NCBI GenBank assembly: GCA_015068545.1
Contig: SVKH01000015.1
Location: forward strand, 1 to 17,025
Direction of reading: 5' to 3'
DNA: 17,025 bases
Origin: Oscillospiraceae bacterium
GTDB lineage: Bacteria > Bacillota > Clostridia > UBA1381
Below are positions 5,960 through 12,755 of this stretch, piece after piece. Below the pieces are notes generated by a model. That model was given only the letters and a program-made list of their open reading frames with translations, did not search any database and had not been told where the DNA came from. Within the stretch, counting starts at the first letter, position 1, and every line of letters starts with the position of its first letter. Position numbers and translations under genes: made by a program.

Positions 5960-6400
5960 CTATTGTAGTTTTTTTGCCAAAGAGTCGTATAAATCTTTTT
6001 GCGTAGGAGACAAATCCTCGGTGTAAATTCCAAGGAGCATCTCCTTTGCTATATCGAATTTTCCCTCATAAAGTGCATCGTAAACTGCTATTAAAGCTTC
6101 GTAGCTTGTGATTTCCTTTGCAAGTGCGTTCTTCTCTGCAGTCATCGCTTCGTTTGTGGTTTCAAGCTCGGTATTTCTCATACGAAGTGTCTTGTTAAGC
6201 TCCACAAGCTGCAAATTTTCTTCGCTGACTTGTGCCGCCTTATTAGAAAGATTTACCTTTTCTTGCTCGTGTTCGCTTACCATGGCTTGCTCCAGATGCG
6301 TTTGTGCAAAAAATGAAACCACGATCATGACCAAAGCTACAAGAAAAATCAACGCAGTATATGTGGATAAAGATGTTTGATGTTCGGTATTCTTTTTCAT
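5960..6400 (-). CDS. Single-pass membrane coiled-coil protein of unknown function in the par operon
   Basis: A 146-residue protein I cannot assign to a named family. Residues 1-12 are short and polar, residues about 14-33 (TALIFLVALVMIVVSFFAQT) are one membrane helix, and residues about 36-100 are a coiled coil rich in Glu, Asn, Leu and Lys. The last 45 residues look like a TPR-type or other helical hairpin (YDALYEGKFDIAKEMLLGIY). The topology is therefore probably N-in with the coiled coil outside, much like FtsL/DivIC-type division proteins, but that is only a resemblance in architecture. The start is well supported: AGGAGGTAA, overlapping the parB stop, lies 9 nt before the ATG. It lies between parB and serS and is probably co-transcribed with both. 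A perfect DnaA-box 9-mer (6362-6370) falls inside its 5' coding part. Confidence 0.8.
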   Translation of the reverse strand: MKKNTEHQTSLSTYTALIFLVALVMIVVSFFAQTHLEQAMVSEHEQEKVNLSNKAAQVSEENLQLVELNKTLRMRNTELETTNEAMTAEKNALAKEITSYEALIAVYDALYEGKFDIAKEMLLGIYTEDLSPTQKDLYDSLAKKLQ

Positions 6401-6409
6401 CTTGTTGTC

Positions 6410-7252
6410 TTACCTCCTGCTTATCAGATCAAGAAGTCGCTCAAGATCTTCATTTCCATAGTATTCAATTTCAATCTTGCCCTTTTTCTTATTGCCGGAA
6501 AGCTTTACCTTTGTGCCAAGATATTGCTCAAGGGATTTGGAAATATTTTCCAACTGAATTTGATACGCTGTGTTTTCCGGTTTTTTTACTTTTTGAGAGC
6601 TCGGATTTGCCAAATCTTTGGCTAAAAGCTCAGCCTGACGGACGTTGAGACCATCTTCAATGATTCGGTTTATAAAAAACTCTCGTACAACACCGGCGGG
6701 GACAGAAAGAGCACATCTTGCATGACCTTCGGTTATTTCTCCGGAAATAAGCTTTTCCTTAACGAAATCATCAAGTGTAAGTAGTCTGACGGAGTTTGCT
6801 ATGGCGCTACGGCTTTTTCCCAGTCGTACGCTAATTTCCTCCTGTGTAAGGTTATGTTCGTCCATCAAAGATCGGTAACCCATGGCTTCTTCTATTGGGT
6901 TAAGGTCCTCTCTTTGAAGGTTTTCTATTAGAGCTATTTCCTTCACAGCCAGCTCGGTGTAATCTCTTATAATAACAGGAATTTTTTTAATTCCGGCTTT
7001 CTTTGCGGCGCGCCATCTGCGTTCGCCTGCCACTATAATATAGTTTTCGTCTTTTTTCGTCACAACGATAGGCTGAATAAGCCCATGCTCGGAGATTGAA
7101 TCTGCCAAGGCTTGAAGCTTTTCCTCGTCGAAAGCTTTTCGCGGTTGGTCTTTGTTTGGTATAACTTCTGTTATTCTGACTTCGGTAACACCTTGCTTTT
7201 CTTCTTCAGCAAAAAGTGCGGTAAGTCCCTTCCCTAAGCCATTTTTAGCCAT
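6410..7252 (-). CDS. parB: Chromosome partitioning protein ParB (Spo0J)
   Basis: A 280-residue ParB/Spo0J protein. It is a CTP-dependent DNA clamp that loads at parS and organises the origin region for segregation. The N-terminus has the ParA-activating patch GLGKGLTALF (residues 5-14). The ParB/Srx-like CTPase domain spans about 24-115 with GERRWRA (76-82) and ENLQREDLNP (110-119). A helix-turn-helix lies at about 135-158 (LTQEEISVRLGKSRSAIANSV), and the C-terminal region from about 225 is the dimerisation domain. The ATG at 7252 is chosen because AAGGAGTGGTCAA precedes it and MAKNGLGKGL is the conserved N-terminus; a longer in-frame version starting at 7297 lies inside parA. It overlaps the parA stop by 8 bp, so translation is coupled. 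Two parS sites are in this window (8090-8105 and 9810-9825). Confidence 0.97.
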   Translation of the reverse strand: MAKNGLGKGLTALFAEEEKQGVTEVRITEVIPNKDQPRKAFDEEKLQALADSISEHGLIQPIVVTKKDENYIIVAGERRWRAAKKAGIKKIPVIIRDYTELAVKEIALIENLQREDLNPIEEAMGYRSLMDEHNLTQEEISVRLGKSRSAIANSVRLLTLDDFVKEKLISGEITEGHARCALSVPAGVVREFFINRIIEDGLNVRQAELLAKDLANPSSQKVKKPENTAYQIQLENISKSLEQYLGTKVKLSGNKKKGKIEIEYYGNEDLERLLDLISRR

Positions 7253-8024
7253 TTGACCACTCCTTATTCTTAGTAATAATATCACGCGCAAGTGCAAAAT
7301 ATGCTTCTGCGCCTTTTGAAGTAATATCGTATTTTATTATAGGTTGTCCGTAACTTGGAGCCTCCGAAAGACGGACATTTCTTGGTATTGGTGTAGAAAA
7401 AACCTTGTCTGGGAAGTATTTCTTTACTTCTTCTAAAACTTGTTGAGATAGGTTTGTTCTTCCGTCGTACATTGTAGGTAAAATACCTTCTATATCCAGA
7501 TCAGGATTTAATGATTTTTTTATGTTTTTCACCGATGTAATCAGCTGTGACAGACCTTCAAGAGAATAGTATTCGCATTGAATTGGTATTAGTAGGCTGT
7601 CTGCGGTGGTCATTATATTAATGGTAATCATTCCCAGAGCAGGCGGAGAATCTATGATAATGTAGTCATAGTTATCTTTTACCGTATCTAAGGCTTTCTG
7701 CAAGAAGTACTCCCTGTTTTTTTGGCCTGCAAGCTCGATTTCTGCTGCAGAAAGCTCAGGAAGAGAAGGAATAACCCACAGCCCCCTGGTAAGTGTTTTC
7801 ATGATGGCAGACGGAGTCTTTTCGGTGTCAATAAGGCAGTCGTATAGAGAGTACTCTATTTCGTCCCTGTTTACACCAAGTCCGGAGGATGAGTTCCCTT
7901 GAGGGTCACTATCAACTACCAAGACCTTCTTACCTTTATAAGCAAGGCAAGCTGCAAGGTTTACTGCAGTTGTGGTTTTGCCTACTCCGCCTTTTTGATT
8001 GGTTACAGCGATAATTTTAGCCAT
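7245..8024 (-). CDS. parA: Chromosome partitioning ATPase ParA (Soj)
   Basis: A 259-residue ParA/Soj ATPase of the MinD/Mrp class, which binds DNA as an ATP dimer and works with ParB on origin segregation and, in spore formers, on DnaA control. The deviant Walker A is KGGVGKTT (residues 11-18, with signature Lys11 and catalytic Lys16). Walker A' is VVDSDPQGNSSSGLG (about 37-51) and Walker B is YIIIDSPPALG (about 121-131). There is no N-terminal helix-turn-helix, as expected for the chromosomal type rather than type Ia plasmid ParA. The start has AGAGG 11 nt upstream. It is the first gene of the parA-parB-coiled coil-serS operon. A promoter at 8062-8089 and an adjoining parS suggest that ParB could affect its transcription. 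Confidence 0.97.
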   Translation of the reverse strand: MAKIIAVTNQKGGVGKTTTAVNLAACLAYKGKKVLVVDSDPQGNSSSGLGVNRDEIEYSLYDCLIDTEKTPSAIMKTLTRGLWVIPSLPELSAAEIELAGQKNREYFLQKALDTVKDNYDYIIIDSPPALGMITINIMTTADSLLIPIQCEYYSLEGLSQLITSVKNIKKSLNPDLDIEGILPTMYDGRTNLSQQVLEEVKKYFPDKVFSTPIPRNVRLSEAPSYGQPIIKYDITSKGAEAYFALARDIITKNKEWSNG

Positions 8025-8061
8025 AGTTACAATACCTCTGTTCGAATAGTTCTTTCCTATT

Positions 8062-8089
8062 ATTATATCACAAAAAATTAAAATGTAAA
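8062..8089 (-). promoter_or_regulatory. Promoter of the parA operon (sigma-A)
   Basis: On the minus strand this reads TTTACA, a 16-nt spacer, then TATAAT, with TGA before the -10 giving an extended element (TGnTATAAT). It is 38 nt before the parA start codon. The -35 ends exactly where the parS-like site at 8090 begins. Confidence 0.65.
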
Positions 8090-8105
8090 TGTTTCATGTG
8101 AAACA
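8090..8105. promoter_or_regulatory. parS site (one mismatch) upstream of parA
   Basis: TGTTTCATGTGAAACA matches the ParB/Spo0J target TGTTTCACGTGAAACA at 15 of 16 positions; only the central C is T. It directly adjoins the -35 of the parA promoter, in the divergent region between parA and the germination operon. Confidence 0.85.
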
Positions 8106-8119
8106 TTTTTAAAAAAATC

Positions 8120-8149
8120 GAATAATTTTTAAATTTAAAGGCAATAATA
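8120..8149 (+). promoter_or_regulatory. Possible sigma-G promoter for the germination receptor operon
   Basis: GAATA (8120-8124) fits the sigma-G -35 (gHATR). AATAATA (8143-8149), 18 nt further on, differs from the -10 (CATWHTA) only at its first base. GerA-type operons are sigma-G genes in Bacillus. No TTGACA/TATAAT pair is seen in this stretch. Confidence 0.35.
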
Positions 8150-8187
8150 GGAAATATAGGCAGTAATTTGGAGGGGTATTGCAATAA

Positions 8188-9804
8188 ATGAAGAGAAAAA
8201 TATTGGATTTTTTTAAATATAAACCACCAAGCGATGATTTATCTTTTGAAATAAAAGAAAATTATAGTGAAATAGTATACGATGACAGGAAAAATACTCC
8301 GCTTGCAAAAAAATTAAAAATAAAAGAGGACTATGATTTTAGTTTAAATTATATAAAAACACGCTTTGATGTACCAAAAAACAGCGATGTGGTAATAAAA
8401 GAAATAGTTATCGGGGAAAAAACAAGAGCATTCGTGGTATTTTATGACGGAATGAGTAACGGAGCTATCATAAACTCTGGGGTAATAAAACCGCTTCTTG
8501 AAATTCCTCTTTTTGAGGAGAATGCTTTTAAAGTAACGAAAAATACGGTAAAGCAAAGGCTATTAATTCATAATCAAGTGTCGGAAAAGAAAGATTATGA
8601 TGCTGTAATTGATGATATAAATTTTGGAGGCTGCGGAATATTTGTAGAGGGATTAGATGTTTGTTTTTCGGCAGACGTAAAGGGATGGCCTCATAGAAGT
8701 GTGCAAAAAGCTGAAAATGAGCAGTCTTTATATGGTCCGCAAGAGGCTTTTGCAGATATGCTCAGGGGAAATTCGGCACAAGTCCGCAAGTATTTAAAAA
8801 CAGAAAAGCTTATATGCGAAGGGATTTCGGTGGGAAATGTGTCTAAAACACCGGGAGTAATAATGTATCTTGCAGATGTGGCAAATGTAGATTTGGTAAA
8901 CGAGGTGCGAAGAAGAATAAATGGAATAAGTGTTGATTATATTATATCCGCGGAGGAAGTTTCCCTTTTAATAGAAGAAAATCCGCTGATGATAACCGGA
9001 CATATACTTGCCACAGAGAGACCAGATAGAGTGGCAAGAGCTTTGGCAGACGGCAGAGTAGCTATGATTTTAAACGGAAGCCCAAGAGCATTGATATTTC
9101 CTACTAATGCATATGAAATGACACATTCCGCATCGGATTCATACCTTAGGACAGACTTTGCGAATATGTCAAGGATAATAAGAATAATAGCTACAATGAT
9201 TTCTGTGCTTCTTCCTGGATTATTTCTTGCAGTAACTATGTTCCATGAGGAGATGCTACCAACGTATTTGCTGTATGCTATTAGTGCATCGCGACAGAAT
9301 GTACCATTTCCCAGCGTTGTGGAGCTGCTTTTGATGGATATTTCCTTTGAAATGATAAGAGAAGCCGGAGTCCGAATGCCGGGGCCAATTGGCTCTATAC
9401 TGGGAATTGTGGGAGGTTTAATACTTGGACAAGCTGCTGTTAGCGCAAAGATTGTCAGTCCAATAATGATAATTATTATAGCTATAACCGGTATAGGATC
9501 TTTTGCGACTGCTGACTACTCTTTGGGTTGGAGTTACAGAATACTAAAAATTGTATTTGTAATTCTTGCAGCAATCTTTGGATTTTACGGTATTGCTCTT
9601 GGTATCTTTGTATACTCTATGCTGCTTGCATCAAGCAAAAGCTTTGGAATACCGTTTCTATCTCCTCTGCCAGGAAATAGATTTTATAAAAACGCAGTGT
9701 TTGTACCTCCTATATGGAAACAAGAGAAACGTCCTGAATTTTTGGGTGCAAAAAGGCGTACTAAAGAGGATAAGATTAGCAAAAAGTGGACGTATGGTAA
9801 ATAG
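8188..9804 (+). CDS. Spore germination receptor subunit A (GerA/GerKA family)
   Basis: A 538-residue GerA family protein, the A subunit of a spore inner-membrane nutrient receptor. Residues 1 to about 325 are the soluble N-terminal region, with the conserved stretch YGPQEAFADMLRGN, then VRRRINGISVDYI and the signature DGRVAMILNGSPRALIFPT. Residues from about 328 to 485 form the membrane part: a helix at about 328-350, the PFPSVVELLLMDISFEMIREAG segment, GSILGIVGGLILGQAA (about 401-416), IMIIIIAITGIGSFA, and a final pair of helices at about 450-485. The C-terminal tail is basic. Length and motifs match the family well. GGAGGGG lies upstream with a somewhat long gap (11-13 nt). It starts the operon A-B-C-small protein; the nutrient recognised cannot be told from sequence. 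Confidence 0.96.
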   Translation: MKRKILDFFKYKPPSDDLSFEIKENYSEIVYDDRKNTPLAKKLKIKEDYDFSLNYIKTRFDVPKNSDVVIKEIVIGEKTRAFVVFYDGMSNGAIINSGVIKPLLEIPLFEENAFKVTKNTVKQRLLIHNQVSEKKDYDAVIDDINFGGCGIFVEGLDVCFSADVKGWPHRSVQKAENEQSLYGPQEAFADMLRGNSAQVRKYLKTEKLICEGISVGNVSKTPGVIMYLADVANVDLVNEVRRRINGISVDYIISAEEVSLLIEENPLMITGHILATERPDRVARALADGRVAMILNGSPRALIFPTNAYEMTHSASDSYLRTDFANMSRIIRIIATMISVLLPGLFLAVTMFHEEMLPTYLLYAISASRQNVPFPSVVELLLMDISFEMIREAGVRMPGPIGSILGIVGGLILGQAAVSAKIVSPIMIIIIAITGIGSFATADYSLGWSYRILKIVFVILAAIFGFYGIALGIFVYSMLLASSKSFGIPFLSPLPGNRFYKNAVFVPPIWKQEKRPEFLGAKRRTKEDKISKKWTYGK

Positions 9805-9809
9805 AGTTA

Positions 9810-9825
9810 TGTTTCACGTGAAACA
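9810..9825. promoter_or_regulatory. parS site (perfect)
   Basis: TGTTTCACGTGAAACA is an exact match to the 16-bp ParB/Spo0J target. It fills the short gap between germination subunit genes A and B, 5 nt after the A stop codon and just before the Shine-Dalgarno of B. Confidence 0.95.
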
Positions 9826-9836
9826 TTGGAGGAGTA

Positions 9837-10931
9837 ATGAAGGAAAAAATCAGGCTAAACCAGAAACAACTTACTATGCTGATGGCAAATTTGCTGATTG
9901 TGAAGATAATATTTGCTTTTCCGCGTAATTTGTTTAAAACAAGTGGGAATGCGGCATGGATAGAGGCAATATATCTTACAGCAATAGCAGCAATTCTTTT
10001 GGAAGTGACTTTTTTGACCTACAAGTCTGCGGGTAAAAAATCAATAATACAACTTGCGGAAAGTATAGGAGGAAAGCCGCTAAAGATAATTGTATCATTG
10101 ATAGTGGTGATAGTAATAGGTGGATTCTTGTGCACAGAAGTTCGAACCTTTGCCGAATCGGTTAAGATAATCCTTCTTCCCAGTACAAGTATAGAGGTTA
10201 TCATGCTTTTGTTTGCAGTAACTGCGGGTATTGGCGCATGGTATGGAATGGAAGCCTTGGCTACAATAAACGCTATATTTTTTCCTTTTTGTCTGTTCTT
10301 TTTGGGGGTGCTCGTGGTATGGCTGGTACCAAATTATAATCTGAATAATTTAATGCCTGTTTTAGGTCTTGGCGGGAAAAACATATTTTTGTATGGGATA
10401 AAAAACCTATCTTGTTTTGCTGATATTCTGGTTCTCAATTTAATTTTGCCATATTGCAAAGATGTAGAAATGGTTAAAAAAAGCGGTAGATATGCAGTTC
10501 TTACAGCAGGAATTGCACTTGTTGCCATATCGCTTGCCTATGGTATGTGTTATCCATATCCTTTTTCCGCAGACTTTTTGCTTACCGCATATCAGCTTTC
10601 CAGAATGGCTCGTGCTGGTGAATATTTTCAGCGGTTTGAGGCTCTGTTTGAGCTTGTATGGACAATTACCCATCTTTTGTATTCTTCAATTTATGTATAT
10701 ATAATATGTAATGTTTTAAAAGAGGGGTTTAAAGTAAAATACTCAGAGCCTCTTATTCCCTGTGTGGCAGCGTTAGTTGCGCTTGTCTCATTTGAGCCAT
10801 CTTCTGTCATGGATTTATTGGAGGTATCTAGCGCAGTCAAGCAAATTTTTTTCCCGTTCGCTTATGTTTTGCCCATCGTAGTGCCAATAATATATGTGCA
10901 TAAAAGGAGAAAAAATAATGAGAAAATGTAG
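9837..10931 (+). CDS. Spore germination receptor subunit B (GerAB/GerKB family transporter-like)
   Basis: A 364-residue integral membrane protein of the spore germination GerAB family, related to APC-superfamily amino-acid transporters. It begins with the usual short cytosolic lead RLNQKQLTMLMANLLIV. About ten hydrophobic segments follow, for example AIYLTAIAAILLEVTFL, KIIVSLIVVIVIGGFL, IMLLFAVTAGIGAWYGMEAL (with the conserved Gly-x-Glu), FPFCLFFLGVLVVWLVP and IPCVAALVALVSF. The length agrees with the family (about 360-370). In the receptor it is thought to form the nutrient-binding membrane subunit alongside A and C. TTGGAGGAGTA gives a strong ribosome binding site right after the perfect parS. 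It overlaps the start of subunit C by 14 bp. The nutrient is not predictable. Confidence 0.93.
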   Translation: MKEKIRLNQKQLTMLMANLLIVKIIFAFPRNLFKTSGNAAWIEAIYLTAIAAILLEVTFLTYKSAGKKSIIQLAESIGGKPLKIIVSLIVVIVIGGFLCTEVRTFAESVKIILLPSTSIEVIMLLFAVTAGIGAWYGMEALATINAIFFPFCLFFLGVLVVWLVPNYNLNNLMPVLGLGGKNIFLYGIKNLSCFADILVLNLILPYCKDVEMVKKSGRYAVLTAGIALVAISLAYGMCYPYPFSADFLLTAYQLSRMARAGEYFQRFEALFELVWTITHLLYSSIYVYIICNVLKEGFKVKYSEPLIPCVAALVALVSFEPSSVMDLLEVSSAVKQIFFPFAYVLPIVVPIIYVHKRRKNNEKM

Positions 10932-12150
10932 TATTGGTGCGATTTTTTGCGTATTATTGTTGATTTTGTGTGGATGTGAAGATGGAAATGAGCCAGACAC
11001 TCTTGGCTATGTAGTAGCTATTGGATTTGACAAGCCGGAAAACGGAAAAGAAGGCTACGACATCACCCTCCAGTTTGCGAATCCCGCTAAAATTAGCGGG
11101 GGTTCTGGTGAGGACGGCGGAAAAGGCGGTAAAGACAGTATCGAAAATATCACAGTTACAGCACCGGGAATATATTCTGCGGTAAATGTAGCAAACCATA
11201 TAATAAGTAAAAAATTCACCTTATCTCACACAAAGCTATTGGTTTTTTCAGATGAAATCAGTAAAGAGGGATTGGAAAAGTTTTTCGAGACTGTTGGTAG
11301 AAGCAGTGATATTCGCCCAAATACCTATATTGCTGTAAGCAAGTGTAAAGCAAAGGATTTTTTAGAAAGCGTTAATCCTGAAACTGAGGTAAATCCTGTG
11401 CGTTATTATACAATGATTTTTGAAAATGAAAATTCCGAGTTTATACCAAAGAATCTTGCACAGGACTTTTATTTTCACTCGACAAGCGACGAAAGAGATT
11501 CTGTTATGCCGCTCTGTTCTGTTTCTGGTAATGAAAATAAGGATGGATATGCCGAAACGGGATACCAATATCAGCTTGAAAACGATATTGCAGGAGAAAT
11601 TCCTACAGGGAAAAAAGAAACTCAAGTTATGGGAATGGCTGTGTTTGAAAGAGACAAAAAGATAGCGGAAATGGGTGAAATTGAGACAGAAATTTACAAT
11701 ATGATAATAGGAGAATATAAAAATAGCTATGTTGCCTACTATTTTAGTAAAGTTCCTGAAGATCCTATCACTATAATTCAACAATCGGAAAAAAAACCAA
11801 AAATTCAGGTAGATACAAGCACTGATGCACCAAAAATTTCAATAGAATTATATGTAGAAGGCGATTTTTGTTCCTCTTCTCCAAGAATATCTGTAGAAGA
11901 CAGCATAGATTTGTTCACCGATGAGGTTTCGGCTGAATTAAAAAAGGAAGTGGAAAAATTCTTAAAAAAAACAGCAGATCTAGGCACGGATATTGCAGGA
12001 TTTGGCTCTTATGCAAAACGGAATTTTTCAACGCTAGAGCAATTTAAGGCGTATAATTGGCGAGAAAAGTACAAAAATGCTGAATTTGACGTAAAGATTG
12101 ACTTCTCTGTCAGGAGGACAGGGTTGGTTGTTAGGAGTGAAGAACATTGA
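10918..12150 (+). CDS. Spore germination receptor subunit C, lipoprotein (Ger(x)C family)
   Basis: A 410-residue Ger(x)C family lipoprotein. The N-terminus is a lipoprotein signal peptide with hydrophobic core IGAIFCVLLLILCGC and lipobox L-C-G-C, giving Cys20 as the likely lipidated residue. The mature protein has the family's TLGYVVAIGFDKPE opening (family consensus is close to an Asp-x-x-Ala/Gly-x-Asp pattern). It ends in the long C-terminal domain with EVEKFLKKTADLGTDIAGFGSYA and FDVKIDFSVRRTGL. I start at the ATG at 10918, preceded by AAAAGGAGA; an in-frame ATG at 10894 would sit inside gene B with no such site and spoil the signal peptide. It overlaps gene B by 14 bp, and its stop TGA overlaps the TTG start of the next small gene. 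It is anchored to the outer face of the spore inner membrane. Confidence 0.94.
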   Translation: MRKCSIGAIFCVLLLILCGCEDGNEPDTLGYVVAIGFDKPENGKEGYDITLQFANPAKISGGSGEDGGKGGKDSIENITVTAPGIYSAVNVANHIISKKFTLSHTKLLVFSDEISKEGLEKFFETVGRSSDIRPNTYIAVSKCKAKDFLESVNPETEVNPVRYYTMIFENENSEFIPKNLAQDFYFHSTSDERDSVMPLCSVSGNENKDGYAETGYQYQLENDIAGEIPTGKKETQVMGMAVFERDKKIAEMGEIETEIYNMIIGEYKNSYVAYYFSKVPEDPITIIQQSEKKPKIQVDTSTDAPKISIELYVEGDFCSSSPRISVEDSIDLFTDEVSAELKKEVEKFLKKTADLGTDIAGFGSYAKRNFSTLEQFKAYNWREKYKNAEFDVKIDFSVRRTGLVVRSEEH

Positions 12151-12311
12151 TAAGGCTTTTTGTGGTTGCAATAGTTTTAATGTATTCAGTGAAGGCGTTT
12201 TCTTATGGTGTATGGACGCTAAGGCAGAAAAACTTATCCGGAGGAATAATGGTTCAGGTTTTAGCAATATCTTCCCTTGCACTTGCGGTATATTTTATGT
12301 TGAAGCCTTGA
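12147..12311 (+). CDS. Small two-helix membrane protein in the germination operon (possible D subunit)
   Basis: A 54-residue reading frame with a TTG start, overlapping the subunit C stop codon (TTGA). AGGAG lies 9 nt upstream, ideal spacing. The product has two hydrophobic helices: residues about 3-24 (RLFVVAIVLMYSVKAF, then YGVW) and about 34-52 (IMVQVLAISSLALAVYFML), with a polar loop LRQKNLSGG between, and ends KP. Small two-helix D proteins encoded in or beside germination receptor operons have been described in Bacillus; this matches in size, topology and place, though I claim no sequence homology. Its stop codon overlaps the -35 of the rnpB promoter. Good ribosome binding site, translational overlap and a clean two-helix product make a random frame unlikely. 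Confidence 0.72.
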   Translation: MIRLFVVAIVLMYSVKAFSYGVWTLRQKNLSGGIMVQVLAISSLALAVYFMLKP

Positions 12312-12336
12312 CAAATAGAGGAAATACCTATATAAT
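12308..12336 (+). promoter_or_regulatory. Perfect sigma-A promoter of rnpB
   Basis: TTGACA (12308-12313), a 17-nt spacer, then TATAAT (12331-12336), both exact consensus. Transcription should start near 12343, which is exactly the first base of the P1 stem of RNase P RNA. The -35 overlaps the stop codon of the small germination gene. Confidence 0.93.
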
Positions 12337-12342
12337 TAACCT

Positions 12343-12675
12343 GAGTAAGTCAGGCAGTCGCGGGCATTGTAAGATGCGTGAGGAAAGTCCGGGCTCCACA
12401 GAGCAAGGGTGCCGGTTAACGGCCGGTGGAGGTGACTCCAAGGATAGTGCAACAGAAAATAAACGCCGAAGCAATTTGGTAAGTGTGGAAATGTGAGGTA
12501 AGAGCTCACAGGGAAGATGGTAACTGAATTCCCGTGTAAACCCCACTCGGAGCAACATCGACTGTGCAACTAAGCCTGCTCGGCACTGCACGAACGATGG
12601 CATGAACAGTCGGGTAACCGACTGTCACAGATAGATGACTGTCAGATACAGAACCCGGCTTATAGACTTGCTCCT
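12343..12675 (+). ncRNA. rnpB: RNase P RNA, bacterial class A
   Basis: The catalytic RNA of RNase P, which removes 5' leaders from pre-tRNA. P1 is formed by GAGTAAGTC (12343-12351) with GACTTGCTC (12665-12673), with one wobble pair. Universally conserved blocks are all present: GAGGAAAGTCCGGGC (12380-12394), GGATAGTGCAACAGAAA (12442-12458), the AGATAGATGACT block (12629-12640) and ACAGAACCCGGCTTATAGA (12648-12666). The plan follows the ancestral class A type (E. coli-like), not the class B type of Bacillus. The length of about 333 nt is shorter than E. coli M1 RNA. The P15 loop reads CGTGTAAACCCC, not the usual GGTAAAC. It has its own consensus promoter, and a GC-rich hairpin follows. Ends are approximate by a few bases. 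Confidence 0.97.
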
Positions 12676-12712
12676 ATTTGATAACAATTTCCATATTTTG
12701 GAAATAAATAGA

Positions 12713-12740
12713 TGCGGTGGCGATAGTCACCGCAAATTTT
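12713..12740 (+). terminator. Probable rho-independent terminator of rnpB (or leader hairpin of manA)
   Basis: TGCGGTGGC and GTCACCGCA pair as a 9-bp stem (one wobble) around a GATA tetraloop, followed by AAATTTT. The stem is strong; the T-tract is short. It lies 40 nt after rnpB and 16 nt before the manA start, so it could also affect manA expression. A second, weaker hairpin (ATTTCCA/TGGAAAT) precedes it. Confidence 0.5.
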
Positions 12741-12755
12741 GCGAGGTGTTATAAT

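Noticed and set aside
12098..12603. Reading frames on both strands across rnpB
   Set aside because: The stretch is RNase P RNA with all conserved blocks; frames are by chance.
12717..12755. GTG start 13 codons before the manA ATG
   Set aside because: Lies inside the GC-rich hairpin, has no Shine-Dalgarno and adds residues not typical of ManA.
12750..12755. TATAAT directly before the manA start codon
   Set aside because: No -35 at a proper distance and transcription would begin inside the coding region; likely chance.
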